DNA from: Trichodesmium sp. MAG_R02
Lineage (GTDB): Bacteria; Cyanobacteriota; Cyanobacteriia; Cyanobacteriales; Microcoleaceae
Reading direction: 5' to 3'
Assembly: GCA_023356605.1 (NCBI GenBank)
Contig: JAKQYE010000004.1
Coordinates: forward strand, 1 to 56,840
Length of the DNA stretch: 56,840 bases
Shown: positions 18,334 to 29,998 of the stretch, piece by piece
Layout of the letters: every line of letters begins with the position of its first letter
How positions within the stretch are numbered: position 1 is the first letter of the stretch
Program-made: the position numbers and the translations under genes
Notes under the pieces: model-generated
The model's database searches: none
Told to the model about the DNA's origin: nothing
What the model saw: only the letters and a program-made list of their open reading frames with translations

Positions 18334-21300
18334 TTATATAAAGTCAAAATCATTTGCATTAATAATAGTTGAAATTTGGTCTTGTTCTGGTTGAATAGAT
18401 TGGAGGATACCCAACTCAAAAGCATCCAGACTATCATCAGCCAAATTTGTGTCATAACCAACCACATATTTGTTTCTTTCACCGTTGAGGTAAACAAAGA
18501 AAGCAGGGCGATCGCCCGATCCATTTTGTCCCTTCAATGCCGCATTAAGTGCTTGTTCATTATCAAACTTACCTTCAAAAATTACCAATTCTGCATCAGC
18601 AATACTCAGACCTTCAGAACCAAGATTTTCGTCCCGGAGAATCACACTAGAAAAACCATTATTGCTTAAACCACCGAAATTAGCAGACGTAAACAGGAAT
18701 CTATCGTCACCCTTACCCTTGCCGTCAAAATCAACGATTATATCAACACCTTGGTCAGCGACCTCATAAAAGAAGAAATCATTCCCTCCACCACCTGTTA
18801 ACCTATCCGAACCAAACCCTCCTGCTATAGTATCATTGCCAATACTACCATCAATAAGATCATTGTTATTACCACCTTGGATAGAATCATCTCCTATATC
18901 ACCAAGAATGGTATCAAGACCAGAACCACCATTTATAGTGTCATTACCATCATTACCCACTATCGAGTCATCACCATCTTCTCCAAATATTAAGTCGTTC
19001 TCTGAACCCCCTAAAACAGTGTCTGCTCCAACGCCGCCACTAATAGTATCGTTATCAGCACCACCATCTATAGTATCATTACCTGTATTCCCAGCTATAC
19101 TATCTTGCCCATCTTCTCCCAAAATAGAATCGTTACCTTCTCCTCCGGCCATACTATCGCCACCATCTCCTCCTACTAAGCTATCGTTACCTGCCTCCCC
19201 AAAAATACTATCATTTCCTGGATTTCCAGAAAGACTATCATTACCATCACCACCAAATATACTGTCGTTGCCATCTCCCCCTCTGACAGTATCTTGTTGA
19301 GCTCCACCAGATAGACAGTCATCACCAAAGTTACCAAAAATACTATCATTTCCTTCATTACCACCAATATAGTCACTGTTACTCAGACCATCTATACTAT
19401 CATCTCCTGCTAACCCCAAAATATTATTACTGAGGTCGGTACCAGTGAAGTTATCAGCTTCATTAGTTAATGTTTGAGTATCATCTACAATGCCGATGCT
19501 GAATGAATTTAAAAGAATTTGATTACCAGAAGTATCAGAAACAGTATAACGGAAAAAGTCGTTACCTGCTTGATTATCAGGAGTAAATTGTAGTAAGTTA
19601 TTGTTAATATCTTGTTGAGTGAAGGTATCTCCTTCTAGTAACCTAGGACTTGCTCCTATCCTGAGAATACCTAAATCTGGAGCATCTGCTATTTTATAAG
19701 TTAACTCATCAGGAGTATTATCAGCATCAGAAACTTTCAAATTATTGTCAGTAATAAACTGTCTATCTAAACCTTTTTTCACTACTATACCAGTATTGTT
19801 AACTAGCTCTGGTGTTTTGTTAAGTGTTATCGTCACATTAGCACTATCGGTGCCCCCATCGCCATCACTAATGGTGTAACTGAAACTCTCAGTACTAACA
19901 AAGTTAGTATCTGGGGTATATTCAAATATTCCATTGCTTTTCACGACTAACTCTCCATTGGAAACTGTGGTGAAATCAGTTACTGTCAGTGGTTTGCCTT
20001 CAGGGTCAGAATCATTTGCTAACACATCGAACTCTATAGATTTATTTTGACTAGTTGCTACCTGATCATCTTGCGCATTAGGTAGAAGGTTGGGAATAGG
20101 TATTGGTATGTCTGTAGGTATTGGTAAGTTTGTAGGCGTTGGTATGTTTGTAGGTATTGGTATGTCTGTAGGTATTGGTGTGTCTGTAGGTGATGGTGCG
20201 TTTGTAGGTGTTGGTGTGTTTGTAGGTGTTGGTGCAGGAATAGGAAACCCACCGACACCAATAAAATTACTAGAATTAATACTATTACTATCAACTCCTA
20301 ATAAAATAGCTAAGAATGGACCATCAGAACCATTCTGAATTATGGTATCACGACTTTCTGAAGTTGGACTTGGGAAAATAAATAAATCATTAAAACTAAG
20401 ACTATTTCCTAAACTAATTAGGTCTCTATTACTATCAAAGTCGGCAATAACATCTGCCTCCACAATTTCCAACCCACCATTTTCAGGACTAATAAAGAAT
20501 GTATCATTACCCTCACTACCAATAAGGGTATCTGTACCCAAACCTCCTGCTAAAGAGTCATTGCCAAAATTTCCTTCAACTGTGTCGTTACCATTTCCAC
20601 CCTCTATGGTGTCATTCCCACTATCCCCTAGAATTTGGTCGTCACCTTTACCTCCATATATTGAGTCGTCATCTTCATTTCCACGAAGCAAGTCTACTCC
20701 TGAACCGCCAAATATTAAATCCTTACCCAAACCACCAAATATTTCATCGTTGTCTTCATCACCAAAGATAGTGTCATTGCTTCCATCTCCAAATAAGCGA
20801 TCAACACCTAGACCACCCCTAATAAAATCCTCCCCTGCGTCACCACGAACGTTATCATTACCCTCTCCACCAAGAACACTATCGTTACCATCTCCACCAG
20901 TCACTGCATCATCCCCTTTGTCACCAGATACGAAGTCATCTCCTGCATCACCAGAAATATTATCGTTATCCTTGCCCCCATATACCGTATCTCTACCATC
21001 CCCTCCAATTACAATATCATTCCCGCGATCGCCAAATAATATATCATTACCATCTTCTCCTACAACAAGATCATCATCTTTCCCCCCACGGATATTATCA
21101 TTTCCTTGGTTTCCTATAACTGTATCATTTCCTTGGTTTCCATGTATAACATCGTTATCTGCATCGCCTCTAATTTCATCGTTGCTACCTTGACCAAAGA
21201 TACTATCGTCACCTCCAGCTCCAAATATTACATCTACTTGGTCACCACCAATTAAAAATTCATTATCAGGAGTACCTCGGAATACCCCTTCGACTTTTAT

Positions 21301-22101
21301 GGGTCCTCCTTCACTTAATATCCTAATGTTAACTGTTGTTAGAGAACTTGTTGTTCCATTACTTGTCTCGTAACTAAAGCTATCTGTTCCTATAAAGAAT
21401 TGTCTAGGGGTATAAGTAAAAGTACCTGCATCATTTTCGACTAATGACCCATTTGTAGGCAAGCTAAAGTTAATGATGGATAGCGGGGTTCCTATAGGAT
21501 CGATATCGTTTTCAAGAACATTAAAACTAACAGCTTGGTTTTGATTAGTTGTCACTTCATCGTCTACAGCTATGGGTGGTGGCGGTGGTACTGGTGAAGT
21601 AGTTGGTGTTGGTTCTAATGGCGATGGTGTAGGTAATGCCTCAAACTTACCGTCAAGAATAAGGCCAACGAGTCTGCCACTATCATCTCTAACTTCGATA
21701 ACTTCTGTTGTTGTTGGTTCTGGTGTTGGTGCTGGTGTTGGTGCTGGTGTTGGTTCTGGTAATAGTTGAAACTGACCGTCAATAATAAGGCCAACGAGTC
21801 TGCCACTATCATCTCTAACTTCAATAACTTCTGTTGGTGCTGGTGTTGGTTCTGGTGTTGGTTCTGGTGTTGGTGCTGGTGTTGGTTCTGGTGTTGGCTC
21901 TAGTGTTGGTTCTGGTGTTGGCTCTAGTGTTGGTGCTGGTGTTGGTTCTGGTGTTGGTGCTGGTGTTGGTGCTAGTGTTGGTGCTGGTGTTGGTTGTAAT
22001 GCTTGAAATTTACCATTATCGTCCTTGTAACCTTTTATAGAAACACCATTTATTTTTTCAGTAACTATTTCAATATTTGTTATTGTTCCTGCTGTTGACA
22101 T
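18334..22101 (-). CDS. RTX calcium-binding protein with cadherin-like modules (1255 aa)
   Basis: An N-terminal segment (1-35) is followed by long EPTPAPTP linkers (about 36-180). These are interrupted by two copies of a module containing [17 protein letters not shown] tandem-95 domain (about 185-275), a long RTX block (about 285-590), a TPTN/TPTD linker (about 635-690), two more tandem-95 domains (about 695-900), a second RTX block (about 910-1115) and a C-terminal region ending NANDFDFI complete the protein. It is a paralogue of the neighbouring 983-aa protein and presumably exported by the same type I route. Extended Pro/Thr linkers suggest a stalk-like surface protein. Function (adhesion, S-layer, sheath, motility) cannot be told from sequence. 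Confidence 0.9.
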   Translation of the reverse strand: MSTAGTITNIEIVTEKINGVSIKGYKDDNGKFQALQPTPAPTLAPTPAPTPEPTPAPTLEPTPEPTLEPTPEPTPAPTPEPTPEPTPAPTEVIEVRDDSGRLVGLIIDGQFQLLPEPTPAPTPAPTPEPTTTEVIEVRDDSGRLVGLILDGKFEALPTPSPLEPTPTTSPVPPPPPIAVDDEVTTNQNQAVSFNVLENDIDPIGTPLSIINFSLPTNGSLVENDAGTFTYTPRQFFIGTDSFSYETSNGTTSSLTTVNIRILSEGGPIKVEGVFRGTPDNEFLIGGDQVDVIFGAGGDDSIFGQGSNDEIRGDADNDVIHGNQGNDTVIGNQGNDNIRGGKDDDLVVGEDGNDILFGDRGNDIVIGGDGRDTVYGGKDNDNISGDAGDDFVSGDKGDDAVTGGDGNDSVLGGEGNDNVRGDAGEDFIRGGLGVDRLFGDGSNDTIFGDEDNDEIFGGLGKDLIFGGSGVDLLRGNEDDDSIYGGKGDDQILGDSGNDTIEGGNGNDTVEGNFGNDSLAGGLGTDTLIGSEGNDTFFISPENGGLEIVEADVIADFDSNRDLISLGNSLSFNDLFIFPSPTSESRDTIIQNGSDGPFLAILLGVDSNSINSSNFIGVGGFPIPAPTPTNTPTPTNAPSPTDTPIPTDIPIPTNIPTPTNLPIPTDIPIPIPNLLPNAQDDQVATSQNKSIEFDVLANDSDPEGKPLTVTDFTTVSNGELVVKSNGIFEYTPDTNFVSTESFSYTISDGDGGTDSANVTITLNKTPELVNNTGIVVKKGLDRQFITDNNLKVSDADNTPDELTYKIADAPDLGILRIGASPRLLEGDTFTQQDINNNLLQFTPDNQAGNDFFRYTVSDTSGNQILLNSFSIGIVDDTQTLTNEADNFTGTDLSNNILGLAGDDSIDGLSNSDYIGGNEGNDSIFGNFGDDCLSGGAQQDTVRGGDGNDSIFGGDGNDSLSGNPGNDSIFGEAGNDSLVGGDGGDSMAGGEGNDSILGEDGQDSIAGNTGNDTIDGGADNDTISGGVGADTVLGGSENDLIFGEDGDDSIVGNDGNDTINGGSGLDTILGDIGDDSIQGGNNNDLIDGSIGNDTIAGGFGSDRLTGGGGNDFFFYEVADQGVDIIVDFDGKGKGDDRFLFTSANFGGLSNNGFSSVILRDENLGSEGLSIADAELVIFEGKFDNEQALNAALKGQNGSGDRPAFFVYLNGERNKYVVGYDTNLADDSLDAFELGILQSIQPEQDQISTIINANDFDFI
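21700..21995 (-). repeat. Low-complexity Pro/Thr linker and duplicated module
   Basis: GTTGGTGCTGGT-type repeats encode [11 protein letters not shown] runs. A ~50-bp coding block (about 21660-21710 and 21781-21831) is repeated almost identically and encodes [16 protein letters not shown] twice. A similar but shorter TGTAGGTRTTGGT linker lies at 20090-20240. Confidence 0.8.
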
Positions 22102-22243
22102 TCTTTTTCTTCCTTTAAAAATTTTATTTAAATTTATTGACGATATTTATTGACAAATACTCTATTTTATAATAAACGTTAATCTTTGATTAGTCTTAAA
22201 TTTGGCCAAAGACTACAATAAGTATTTATTCTGAATTGTGCAA

Positions 22244-24508
22244 CTAATCAGTATGGGACATAGAACTGTAGACCAAAGGTAAAAGTGGCCCTGTTTGCTC
22301 CTGCCCATTGACAGCCAAATCGCTGTGACAAAGGTAAATCCGATGTTCATTTGACCCATTAACTGAACTAGAGTTGGAATAACTGACACGACTTAACAAA
22401 TCTAACAAAATTCGTCGCAATCTTTCCCGATCAGATTTTTGAGAATCTTCAATAGTCCAACATTTTCCTAACTGGCCTTGCAAAAATAATGTTGCTCCGT
22501 AGAGAGTGGCAGTACCTCCACTTAACCACAGAGGAGAGCCAACATCCAACCAATACTGCCATCTATGACATTTGCGACTAGCCCGGTATTGAAAAATCGT
22601 CGCCAAAGTAACTGCAGAAGGTGAATGAACTATTGAAGGGATTGGATATGGGTTCGCACTAACAACACCTCTGCGTAAAAACTGGATAAATTTCTCCACT
22701 GTACTAGAGGATGAGTCTTTCTCCATTGGGTCATCAGTCATAGGTTCTGTTACCTCCAGTTGGGAGTTTTGTTGTAACCTACGCTCTACTTCCCAATAGT
22801 GGGTTGCTGTTTCCATCAACTCCCGTAATGCTGATAACTGAGCCAAAGAAAGATAACTAGAAATAAAAAAACTTTGAATTGCTCTATCTAGTAAAAATAT
22901 CGGGTTAGGTAGTTGACCTTCTTGCTGTTGGGAACGCTGCTTTTCTATCCACTCTAAAATCTGATTATAAAAACAAGTTGCTCGAGAACCCACCCTATCC
23001 CATCGAGAAAAAGTTTGTATGGGTAGTAAGCGTGGATGTGCAATATCTGGATAAAAGCAATGATCGGCTAATAGACCTGCCCTCACTGGATCTATATCAC
23101 TAGTCTTCTGTAAATTTTCCTGACCATCTATTTGTCTTTCCCCTTTACTAATTGAACTCTGACTTAATACCACCAACATTTCTGCCATAGCATCACGATC
23201 TACTAAACGACCCAAACCAGGATAAACTAAAGTTAAAATACTCAACAATGCTCGAATCATGGGATAGCTAATTAGAGGACGTTGTTCTTTGAGAGATTCC
23301 ACAGCAATTCCAGCATCCTCGAGCATTGACATCAAACTATAACGAGCGATCGCATCTAAACCAGGAGCTATTATTGCTACTTCTTCAGGTTTTACTATAC
23401 CCAAATTTATATCTTGAACGATCATCTTTGCTACATTTTGTAATAAAGCTGCTCGGGATCTAGCGGGAATTAATTTTAAATAAGTTCGGAGTTGGCGCTG
23501 ATAAATATTCAGGTAATTATTATTGACGACTAATTCCATAATAGGTTCCCCTATTTCTTGTGCTAAATTCTTAGGGGTCTCTAATATTTCTGTTTGACAG
23601 CGATCTTGTAGTTGTGCTAGATATTCCGGGTCAGCTCCCAAACCTAATCTAATACTACCGTCAGGATTATAAGTAAAAACACCTGTCGCCCCATTATCTA
23701 ACAGAAAGTCGAACAACCGATAAGTTATGGCGGGATATTCATCCAAATTATCTGCCAACACAAACGGATAACGATGAATTAAATGTTGCTGATAGGTAGA
23801 GTTTGGCAATAAATACCGCCAGTACAACTCCGTGATTATTCCATAAGTTAGCAACCCTCCTTGGCAACACCAATCTCGCCACTCTTGCAGTAATTCTGCT
23901 ATATTAGCACAGAAGTTATCTAGGGCAGTTAGGGTACCAGTCCCTACATCCTCAAATCCCTGTTGTAAAACTATTCCAATTTCTTCTGTCGGCGTGCAAC
24001 TGAAAGCAGCCAACTGAAATAAGTCTAGAGTTCGACGTATCATCCGCTCTAAACTAACTCCTGGCTGTTTTAGTTTCTCTATCTGAGGACTCCAAAATCT
24101 GCTAGCAAGTTCCTGTTCTGTTTCAGGGCGTAGTCGCAAAGGAAACTGCCCCCTCAACTTCAAGGCTTGGATCAGTAATGGCCAGAATAAGATTACCTCA
24201 TCCTCAAAAAAACCTAATGGGGTAGTTGAGTTGTAAGGGTATTGTTCTGATGTGGCCTCCGAAATTCGGTCCATCAAATTAATCCGGTTCTCTGTATTAG
24301 CAGCCAAAATTAAGATTTGTGGTTCAGTATGTTGGGATACCCCTATTTGATTGTGGCGATCGCTTTTGAGTTTTTCTAGTCTCACTGTGGGAACAATTTG
24401 ATTTAAGGGAGATTGAATCTGTTGGCCTCTAATACAGAATTCTTCTATTAACCGACTTGTTTTACCACTAAGAGTTGCTCCTGTAATCCATAGAGAAGTA
24501 TCGGGCAC
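22244..24508 (-). CDS. AddB/UvrD-superfamily-like P-loop protein
   Basis: The 754-aa protein starts at GTG 24508, preceded by AAAGGA about 9 nt upstream. A Walker A-like ITGATLSGKTSRL lies at residues 8-20. Later segments resemble UvrD/AddB helicase domain 2: EVAIIAPGLDAIARYSLMSM, AGIAVES, and PMIRALLSILTLVYPG. I do not see a complete helicase motif set or an Fe-S/nuclease cysteine cluster, so it may be a degenerate helicase-nuclease subunit acting in DNA repair. Cyanobacterial homologues are often annotated only as recombinase-family proteins. The gene stands alone. Confidence 0.55.
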   Translation of the reverse strand: MPDTSLWITGATLSGKTSRLIEEFCIRGQQIQSPLNQIVPTVRLEKLKSDRHNQIGVSQHTEPQILILAANTENRINLMDRISEATSEQYPYNSTTPLGFFEDEVILFWPLLIQALKLRGQFPLRLRPETEQELASRFWSPQIEKLKQPGVSLERMIRRTLDLFQLAAFSCTPTEEIGIVLQQGFEDVGTGTLTALDNFCANIAELLQEWRDWCCQGGLLTYGIITELYWRYLLPNSTYQQHLIHRYPFVLADNLDEYPAITYRLFDFLLDNGATGVFTYNPDGSIRLGLGADPEYLAQLQDRCQTEILETPKNLAQEIGEPIMELVVNNNYLNIYQRQLRTYLKLIPARSRAALLQNVAKMIVQDINLGIVKPEEVAIIAPGLDAIARYSLMSMLEDAGIAVESLKEQRPLISYPMIRALLSILTLVYPGLGRLVDRDAMAEMLVVLSQSSISKGERQIDGQENLQKTSDIDPVRAGLLADHCFYPDIAHPRLLPIQTFSRWDRVGSRATCFYNQILEWIEKQRSQQQEGQLPNPIFLLDRAIQSFFISSYLSLAQLSALRELMETATHYWEVERRLQQNSQLEVTEPMTDDPMEKDSSSSTVEKFIQFLRRGVVSANPYPIPSIVHSPSAVTLATIFQYRASRKCHRWQYWLDVGSPLWLSGGTATLYGATLFLQGQLGKCWTIEDSQKSDRERLRRILLDLLSRVSYSNSSSVNGSNEHRIYLCHSDLAVNGQEQTGPLLPLVYSSMSHTD

Positions 24509-24844
24509 TGTTAATTATCCTTTGTTTAATTCATCACCTATAGTGCAAAGCACGGCACATGGGAAATAGATATCTGGCGAAAAAAAATAGATTTTTTGCT
24601 AAGGGTTTTACTACATTATAATATAGCATTAAGGTTAATAAATGCTTGTTACAAATGACAGAGACTTTCGAGACAATGTTCCTAGATTAGAAGGAGTAAA
24701 TATTAAAAAAAAATAGGAGGACATTATACTTGCTCCCTACACTTTAATCAGTTAAATTAATTATAACAAATCAGAATCTATAGTCAGTACGGATAACTGA
24801 TAACTGAAATTACTTCAGCTATTACCTTAAAAATTTTCATAATT
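24509..24844. other. Intergenic region between divergent genes
   Basis: It is AT-rich sequence between the divergent AddB-like and YdjM-like genes, so it should hold both promoters. No ORF, repeat or clear operator was seen. Confidence 0.4.
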
Positions 24845-25429
24845 ATGAAGACACCAAGCCATGCCATTATTAATCTTGCACTTCTTACTAAACCTCAACT
24901 CCCACAAGCTAATATTGCTATTGTAATTGGTGGAATTTTACCTGATATTCCTATCTTCATTTTCTACTTCTGGGCAAAATTTATTGCTCGCTTACCAGAG
25001 GCAAAAATTTGGTCAGAAGCATATTATCAACCATTGATCCAAAATATTGTTGCTATCTTTCATTCTATTCCTTTAGCTATAATTTGCTGGCTAATTTCTT
25101 ACTATTTTGGTTGGCAAATTATGCAATTTATCTGTATTAGTTTGTTATTCCATTCTCTACTAGATTTGCCAGTACATAATGATGATGCTCATAGACACTT
25201 TTTCCCTTTCAGTAACTATAGATTTATTAGTCCGATTTCTTACTGGGATCCGAAACACTATGGGCCAATTGTTGCTTTGATAGAAATTTTGCTAGTTTTA
25301 TTAGCAACTTTACAAGTATTTCCGGGAATTAATTCTCTTGTTGGAAAGGGATTAATGATTTTAGTAAATATATTTTATTGGGGTAGTTATACTTATTTTT
25401 ATCTTCGTTCTAGAGTTTTAATCAACTAG
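24845..25429 (+). CDS. YdjM-like membrane-bound metal-dependent hydrolase family protein
   Basis: The 194-aa protein begins MKTPSHAIIN, and has GGILPDIPIF, FHSIPL, LLFHSLLDLPVHNDDAHRHF and at least four hydrophobic segments. Conserved His and Asp residues (H6, the LPD motif, the HSLLD and H-DDAH cluster) between membrane segments fit the YdjM/DUF457 family of putative membrane-bound hydrolases. The activity of this branch is not established. It has its own upstream region and is followed by a long gap. Confidence 0.7.
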   Translation: MKTPSHAIINLALLTKPQLPQANIAIVIGGILPDIPIFIFYFWAKFIARLPEAKIWSEAYYQPLIQNIVAIFHSIPLAIICWLISYYFGWQIMQFICISLLFHSLLDLPVHNDDAHRHFFPFSNYRFISPISYWDPKHYGPIVALIEILLVLLATLQVFPGINSLVGKGLMILVNIFYWGSYTYFYLRSRVLIN

Positions 25430-26250
25430 ATAACTACACAATAATATTAATGATTATCAAATGTCTAATACCAAGGGTAATAAATGTTTACTACATTTTC
25501 TTGAGAGTAAGTATTTACATTTCGCACGTCAAATTGTAGTATATCAGATATGCTATTGAAAGCCTTTTCTGATAATCACTATGAAGTTTAGAATTAAAAT
25601 ACATACTACACAAACTATTGATAGTTATTAGCAATAATAGAGGCTGTGATCCATCTTATTCGTTAAAAATACCCTTGTAGTATAGTTGAAATGCGGAATG
25701 TGGGTAAGTAGGTACCTTGCATACAAGGTACGTATAGAGAAGTAAACATACAGTATCGAAACGGACAAATTATGTACAAAGCATCAATCGTAAAACTCTT
25801 TTTTTGCCTGGGTCTTGCCTGATGAATATTTACCTGATCCTAGGGGGAAGTACCGTAATATTAAGTCTTATTAATTAGCCGTAATAAATCAGCTACCTTT
25901 AGTGATATTTAGATAACTTTTGTTGTGACCCATGTTGTGACCCAAGAAAATAAATTTATTGCCGAATGAAAAAGAAGCACCAAAGATTTTAATTCGTAGT
26001 CTTTTAGCTTAAGTCATCTGAAATATGACTCTCAACTCCTATGCCATCTTTTTAGATTGTGGTTAATTAATGCAACCTGGTATTAGAATAATTAACATAT
26101 ACTTCAGCTTATAATTACCAGAAAGTTTAAAAAACCCGTGTTAATTACTTAATAATCAAGGTGTAATTTAAGTGTAATATTCTTTTTTCATGTCTGAGAT
26201 AAAACCTTCCCAGATGAATAATTAACCTTTGAGCTTTTTCCTTCTTTAAT
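25430..26250. other. 820-bp gene-free gap
   Basis: No gene was recognised. It contains an inverted repeat GTACCTTGCATACAAGGTAC at about 25709-25728, and a stretch GAATGTGGG-TAAGTAGG near 25695 that resembles one at about 14343. Short direct repeats of TTGTGACCCA lie near 25920-25945. Confidence 0.5.
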
Positions 26251-27144
26251 TTAAGAATATCGAATATTAAAACAACACCAATTTTCTTGTTTCCAGAGAG
26301 TAGCTACAACCCAACCATTTTCTTCTAAAGTATTAGCAACTGATTTAGATTGTTCTAATAAGACACCACTAATAATACCCCAAGTTGTCGGTTTAGCGAT
26401 CGCTTGGAGATAAGGAACTATATCAATGACAACCTCAGCTAAAATATTGCAGAGTATACCATCTACAGGTTCAGGAAGTAATTCAATTAAATGCTCAATA
26501 TCTCCTTGTTCAACAATTAATTTTTCCTCCTCTATTTGATTTAATTTTCTATTATGAATAGTCGATCTAATTGCCAAAGGGTCGATATCCACAGCATAAA
26601 TCTGACGTACTCCTAATAATGCTGCCCCAATGGACAAAATACCACTGCCACAACCAATATCAGCAATTATAGCTTCAGGATTAGGTTCCAAACCTAACCG
26701 CATTTCTAATGACTCTAAACACAATTCCGTAGTAGGATGAGTACCAGTACCAAAAGCTGCTCCTGGATCTAAACGGAGGATAATTTTATCTGACTCCTCT
26801 GATAAAGCTAACCAAGCAGGATGAATCAAAAAGCGATCGCCAATTTCTTGAGGTTGCCAATATTGTTTCCAACTACTTGCCCAATCTTCTTCCTCAATTA
26901 GAGACCAATCTATCACTGGATGTGGTAAACTCATACACAGAGCATCTTGACGCAAATTTAAAGCCAGAGCTGACAAATCTAACAATTGAGTTTGTTCTTC
27001 TGGTAAATAAGCTAATACCAAACAATTATTACCTTTAACCTGACTTGCGGTGCCACGGCAACCAAAACTATCCAGACGCCAGAATATTACTTCCTCCAGA
27101 TTTTGGTCACACAAAACTCTAATTTCCCACCAGTTATATGCCAT
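26251..27144 (-). CDS. prmA: Ribosomal protein L11 methyltransferase
   Basis: The 297-aa protein matches PrmA in length and motifs. An N-terminal substrate-recognition part opens with [10 protein letters not shown]. The catalytic domain has [19 protein letters not shown], the SAM-binding [15 protein letters not shown], the acidic VDIDPLA, and [11 protein letters not shown] (the N-I/P-L motif position). It trimethylates amino groups of ribosomal protein L11 in the cytoplasm. It lies 480 bp downstream of serA on the same strand, a pairing common in cyanobacteria. The start ATG 27144 agrees with the family N-terminus. Confidence 0.95.
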   Translation of the reverse strand: MAYNWWEIRVLCDQNLEEVIFWRLDSFGCRGTASQVKGNNCLVLAYLPEEQTQLLDLSALALNLRQDALCMSLPHPVIDWSLIEEEDWASSWKQYWQPQEIGDRFLIHPAWLALSEESDKIILRLDPGAAFGTGTHPTTELCLESLEMRLGLEPNPEAIIADIGCGSGILSIGAALLGVRQIYAVDIDPLAIRSTIHNRKLNQIEEEKLIVEQGDIEHLIELLPEPVDGILCNILAEVVIDIVPYLQAIAKPTTWGIISGVLLEQSKSVANTLEENGWVVATLWKQENWCCFNIRYS

Positions 27145-27623
27145 AAAAGTTCTAGTTTTTCTGAATTAAATTTGACAAGACTTGCCCAGCCAAATAAGAC
27201 ACCAGTTTTATTGCCCTAATTATTGTTGTGAGCAAATAGGTTCATTATAGAAACCCTTTAGTATCTTTACCTTGATAACAATTTTGAGGAGCAGAGTCAG
27301 GAGTGAGATAGAGACAATTAGGAGAAAAAAGTAGAAAATATTCCCATACTCCTCCAGCACAAATACTCATATCATCTGACCCTCTTTTTGGTATTAACGG
27401 CTGGGATTAAATTTTTGAGGTATAGAGTCCCCTTGCTCGAATAAGTAATAATTGAAAAATGCTTCAATATACCCCATCTCCCCATTTCCTCCACTCCCCC
27501 CACTCCACCTCTATTTTGAAATAGATCCCAAATGGCTTCTATACTTTATTTATAGTCCACACTACCGAATTTAATATTAAATATTGGAAGAATATCAAAG
27601 CCTTTAGGTCAGAGAGTACATCA
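27145..27623. other. Spacer between serA and prmA
   Basis: There is no gene. It contains a C-rich tract of CTCCCC-type motifs near 27478-27512, common in intergenic DNA of such genomes. No terminator hairpin is obvious. Confidence 0.4.
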
Positions 27624-29207
27624 TCAAAGAGCAACTGTATAAGCATTCCTAATTCCTGGTTCTTTGATAATTTCAGTTAATATTTTTTCTGGCAATGGGT
27701 CATCAATACTTAATACCATCACAGCATCACCTCGAACAATTTTACGACCCACCTGCATACTGGCAATATTGACATTAAAACTGCCCAGAAGTGAGCCAAT
27801 TTTACCAATAATTCCCGGCATATCTCGATGGAGAGTCAATAACATATATGGACTAGGAGGGACATTAATTGGAAAACCATCAATATTAGTAATCCGAATC
27901 TCATCCTTTCCCAGCAAAGCACCTCGAACATTATGTTCACCCAGAGACCCCTTTGCTTCTAGATGCAATGAACCACTATAATCCCGTACTGAACCATCTC
28001 TAGTTTCCACTACTCGAATACCTCGTTCCTTGGCTTCAATAGAAGCATTTACATAATTGACCCGCTCTCGCAAAGCTTGAGAAAGTAATCCCTTCAAAGC
28101 CGCTATTACTACAGGCTTACTATCTCCAGCGGCCAAATCTCCTTCAAGACGAACATTGAGGAAATCAATACGCCCACCTGCTAACTGACTGACCAAATTA
28201 CCAAGAGTTTCGGCCAATAGTAAATAGGGCTTCAATTTTTTTAAAGTATCAGCATACATACCAGGAATATTTACTGCAGATCTGGCAGGCAACCCTAACA
28301 ATACATCTCGAATTTGTTCAGCGACATCTATTGCTACATTCACTTGAGCTTCAGCAGTTGAAGCACCCAAGTGAGGAGTCATCACAATTTTTTGTCCCAA
28401 ACCCCGTAGTGGGGACTCAACTTCTAAAGGCTCATTTTCATAAACATCTAAAGCAGCTCCAGCAATTTTCCCTTCTTTTAGAGCTTCAGCTAAAGCAACT
28501 TCATCAATAATTCCACCTCTAGCACAATTAATAATCCGAGCCGTAGGCTTCATTTTTGCAAAAGTTTCAGCATTAATTGAATGATAAGTTTCGTCAGTTC
28601 TGGGTATATGGAGAGTCATATAATCAGACTCTTGGACTAACAGTTCCATATCTACCAAAGTACAACCCAACTGTTCTGCCCTTTCTGCAGAAATAAATGG
28701 ATCATAAGCCAAAACTTTCATACCCATAGCTTTTGCCGCCTTAGCTACATGGGAGCCAATTTTACCCAAACCAACAACACCGAGAGTTTTTTTGTAGACC
28801 TCTACCCCGATAAACTTTTTGCGGTCCCATTTACCACTAATGATTGATTGGTTAGCTTCTGGAACATGGCGCGACATAGACAACATCATTGCCAAGGCGT
28901 GTTCTGCTGCAGCAATTGTATTTCCTTCTGGTGAGTTAACTACCACAATACCTTTACGGGTTGCTGATGGTACATCTACATTATCTACCCCAACTCCAGC
29001 GCGACCAATAATTTTTAGTTTAGTGGCAGCTTCTATTATTTCTTTGTTAACTTTAGTACCAGAGCGAATCATTAAACCGTCATATTCTGGTATGACTTTT
29101 ACTAATTCTTCTGCAGGTAGACCTGTTTTTACATCTACTTGAGCTACTTGGGACAGAATATCTATTCCACTTTGATCGATTGAATCAGATACAAGAACTT
29201 TTGGCAT
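27624..29207 (-). CDS. serA: D-3-phosphoglycerate dehydrogenase
   Basis: This 527-aa enzyme catalyses the first step of serine synthesis, oxidising 3-phosphoglycerate with NAD. An N-terminal substrate-domain half (MPKVLVSDSIDQSG) is followed by the NAD-binding GVVGLGKIGSHVAKAAKAMG at about 142-161, catalytic regions RIINCARGGIIDE (about 231-243) and TPHLGASTAEAQ (His about 283), then the extra intervening domain of long-form SerA and a C-terminal ACT domain (LTLHRDMPGIIGKIGSLLG) that usually binds serine. The length matches long-form cyanobacterial enzymes and all expected motifs are intact. Confidence 0.96.
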   Translation of the reverse strand: MPKVLVSDSIDQSGIDILSQVAQVDVKTGLPAEELVKVIPEYDGLMIRSGTKVNKEIIEAATKLKIIGRAGVGVDNVDVPSATRKGIVVVNSPEGNTIAAAEHALAMMLSMSRHVPEANQSIISGKWDRKKFIGVEVYKKTLGVVGLGKIGSHVAKAAKAMGMKVLAYDPFISAERAEQLGCTLVDMELLVQESDYMTLHIPRTDETYHSINAETFAKMKPTARIINCARGGIIDEVALAEALKEGKIAGAALDVYENEPLEVESPLRGLGQKIVMTPHLGASTAEAQVNVAIDVAEQIRDVLLGLPARSAVNIPGMYADTLKKLKPYLLLAETLGNLVSQLAGGRIDFLNVRLEGDLAAGDSKPVVIAALKGLLSQALRERVNYVNASIEAKERGIRVVETRDGSVRDYSGSLHLEAKGSLGEHNVRGALLGKDEIRITNIDGFPINVPPSPYMLLTLHRDMPGIIGKIGSLLGSFNVNIASMQVGRKIVRGDAVMVLSIDDPLPEKILTEIIKEPGIRNAYTVAL

Positions 29208-29352
29208 AAGAAGTTAGTTGAATAATTGGGTTATTTGATTATTTTTCTGACTGAAACTTCTGCTTCAGTTTAGTTTTTTTGTGCCTTAAATAACAACTAT
29301 ACTTTTCCAAGTACCAGTATGGACCTCTAATTTAATTTATTGCCTGAAAAAT

Positions 29353-29802
29353 TTTAGCTAAATCCTGGAAAAGCCTCACACAATAATAATCCACAGTAAA
29401 TCAGTGGGAGTCGATGTCCCATTAATTTACAGATACTGGTTTTTGTCTTAATAGTAGAAATTCATGTTACCATTGTCAAAGTCAAAAATAATAATTGTGA
29501 ATCTGAATGGCATAAGTAAAGATCATGGCAGCGTCTACTGTGGCAATCTGGTTTATTGTCATCAAAACCCAATCATAAACATACAAAACATTGCTCTGGG
29601 GCATCCCCTCCTTAAAGTGTGCACTTGTCTAACGCAACAGCATGACCAGGAAGTGAGAACTGTACACTATAACTCCTAGTTAATTTAGCTAAATCCTCGA
29701 GAAGCCTCACGCCATAATCTTTGATTTGGCCTGAGATGAATTGGTATTCAATCAATGGGGCTCAATGGGACATTCATTGAAAATATTATTCTGGTTTTTT
29801 TT
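29353..29802 (+). repeat. Two direct copies of a ~100-bp repeat
   Basis: TTAGCTAAATCCTGGAAAAG starts copy 1 at 29353, and TTAGCTAAATCCTCGAGAAG starts copy 2 at 29685. Both continue into CCTCAC, then an AATGGGACAT-like inverted piece and end in ACTGGTTTTT-like sequence (about 29446 and 29802). A 71-codon ORF between them (29464-29679) has no recognisable family and I do not call it. Confidence 0.65.
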
Positions 29803-29837
29803 GATTCTCAATTTTTGGTGAAAAAGTCCCCAAATAA

Positions 29838-29998
29838 TTATCCAAAAGAACTCCCAAATTGTCCGCACTGCGGTATAGTAATAGGGCGTGATGTAAACCC
29901 AGGGATAAATTAAAAAACGGGGCGCTAGGGCATTGAGTCCTTAAAGCTCGTGGAGTCTGACGGAGTACCGGGACTGGGAAGCGAAAGACTCACACTAT
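29838..29998 (+). pseudogene. tnpB (IS200/IS605) C-terminal remnant
   Basis: The frame reads PKELPNCPHCGIVIGRDVNP, the zinc-ribbon and RuvC-III segment of TnpB (normally CxxCG---DRDxNA), then hits a stop. The last part continues after shifts as GIESLKLVESDGVPGLGSER. The DRD of the active site is GRD here, and several stops and shifts interrupt it, so it is inactive. All upstream parts of tnpB are missing. Confidence 0.65.

Noticed and set aside
29464-29679. 71-codon ORF
   Set aside because: It lies between two non-coding direct repeats, lacks a ribosome binding site and resembles no family.
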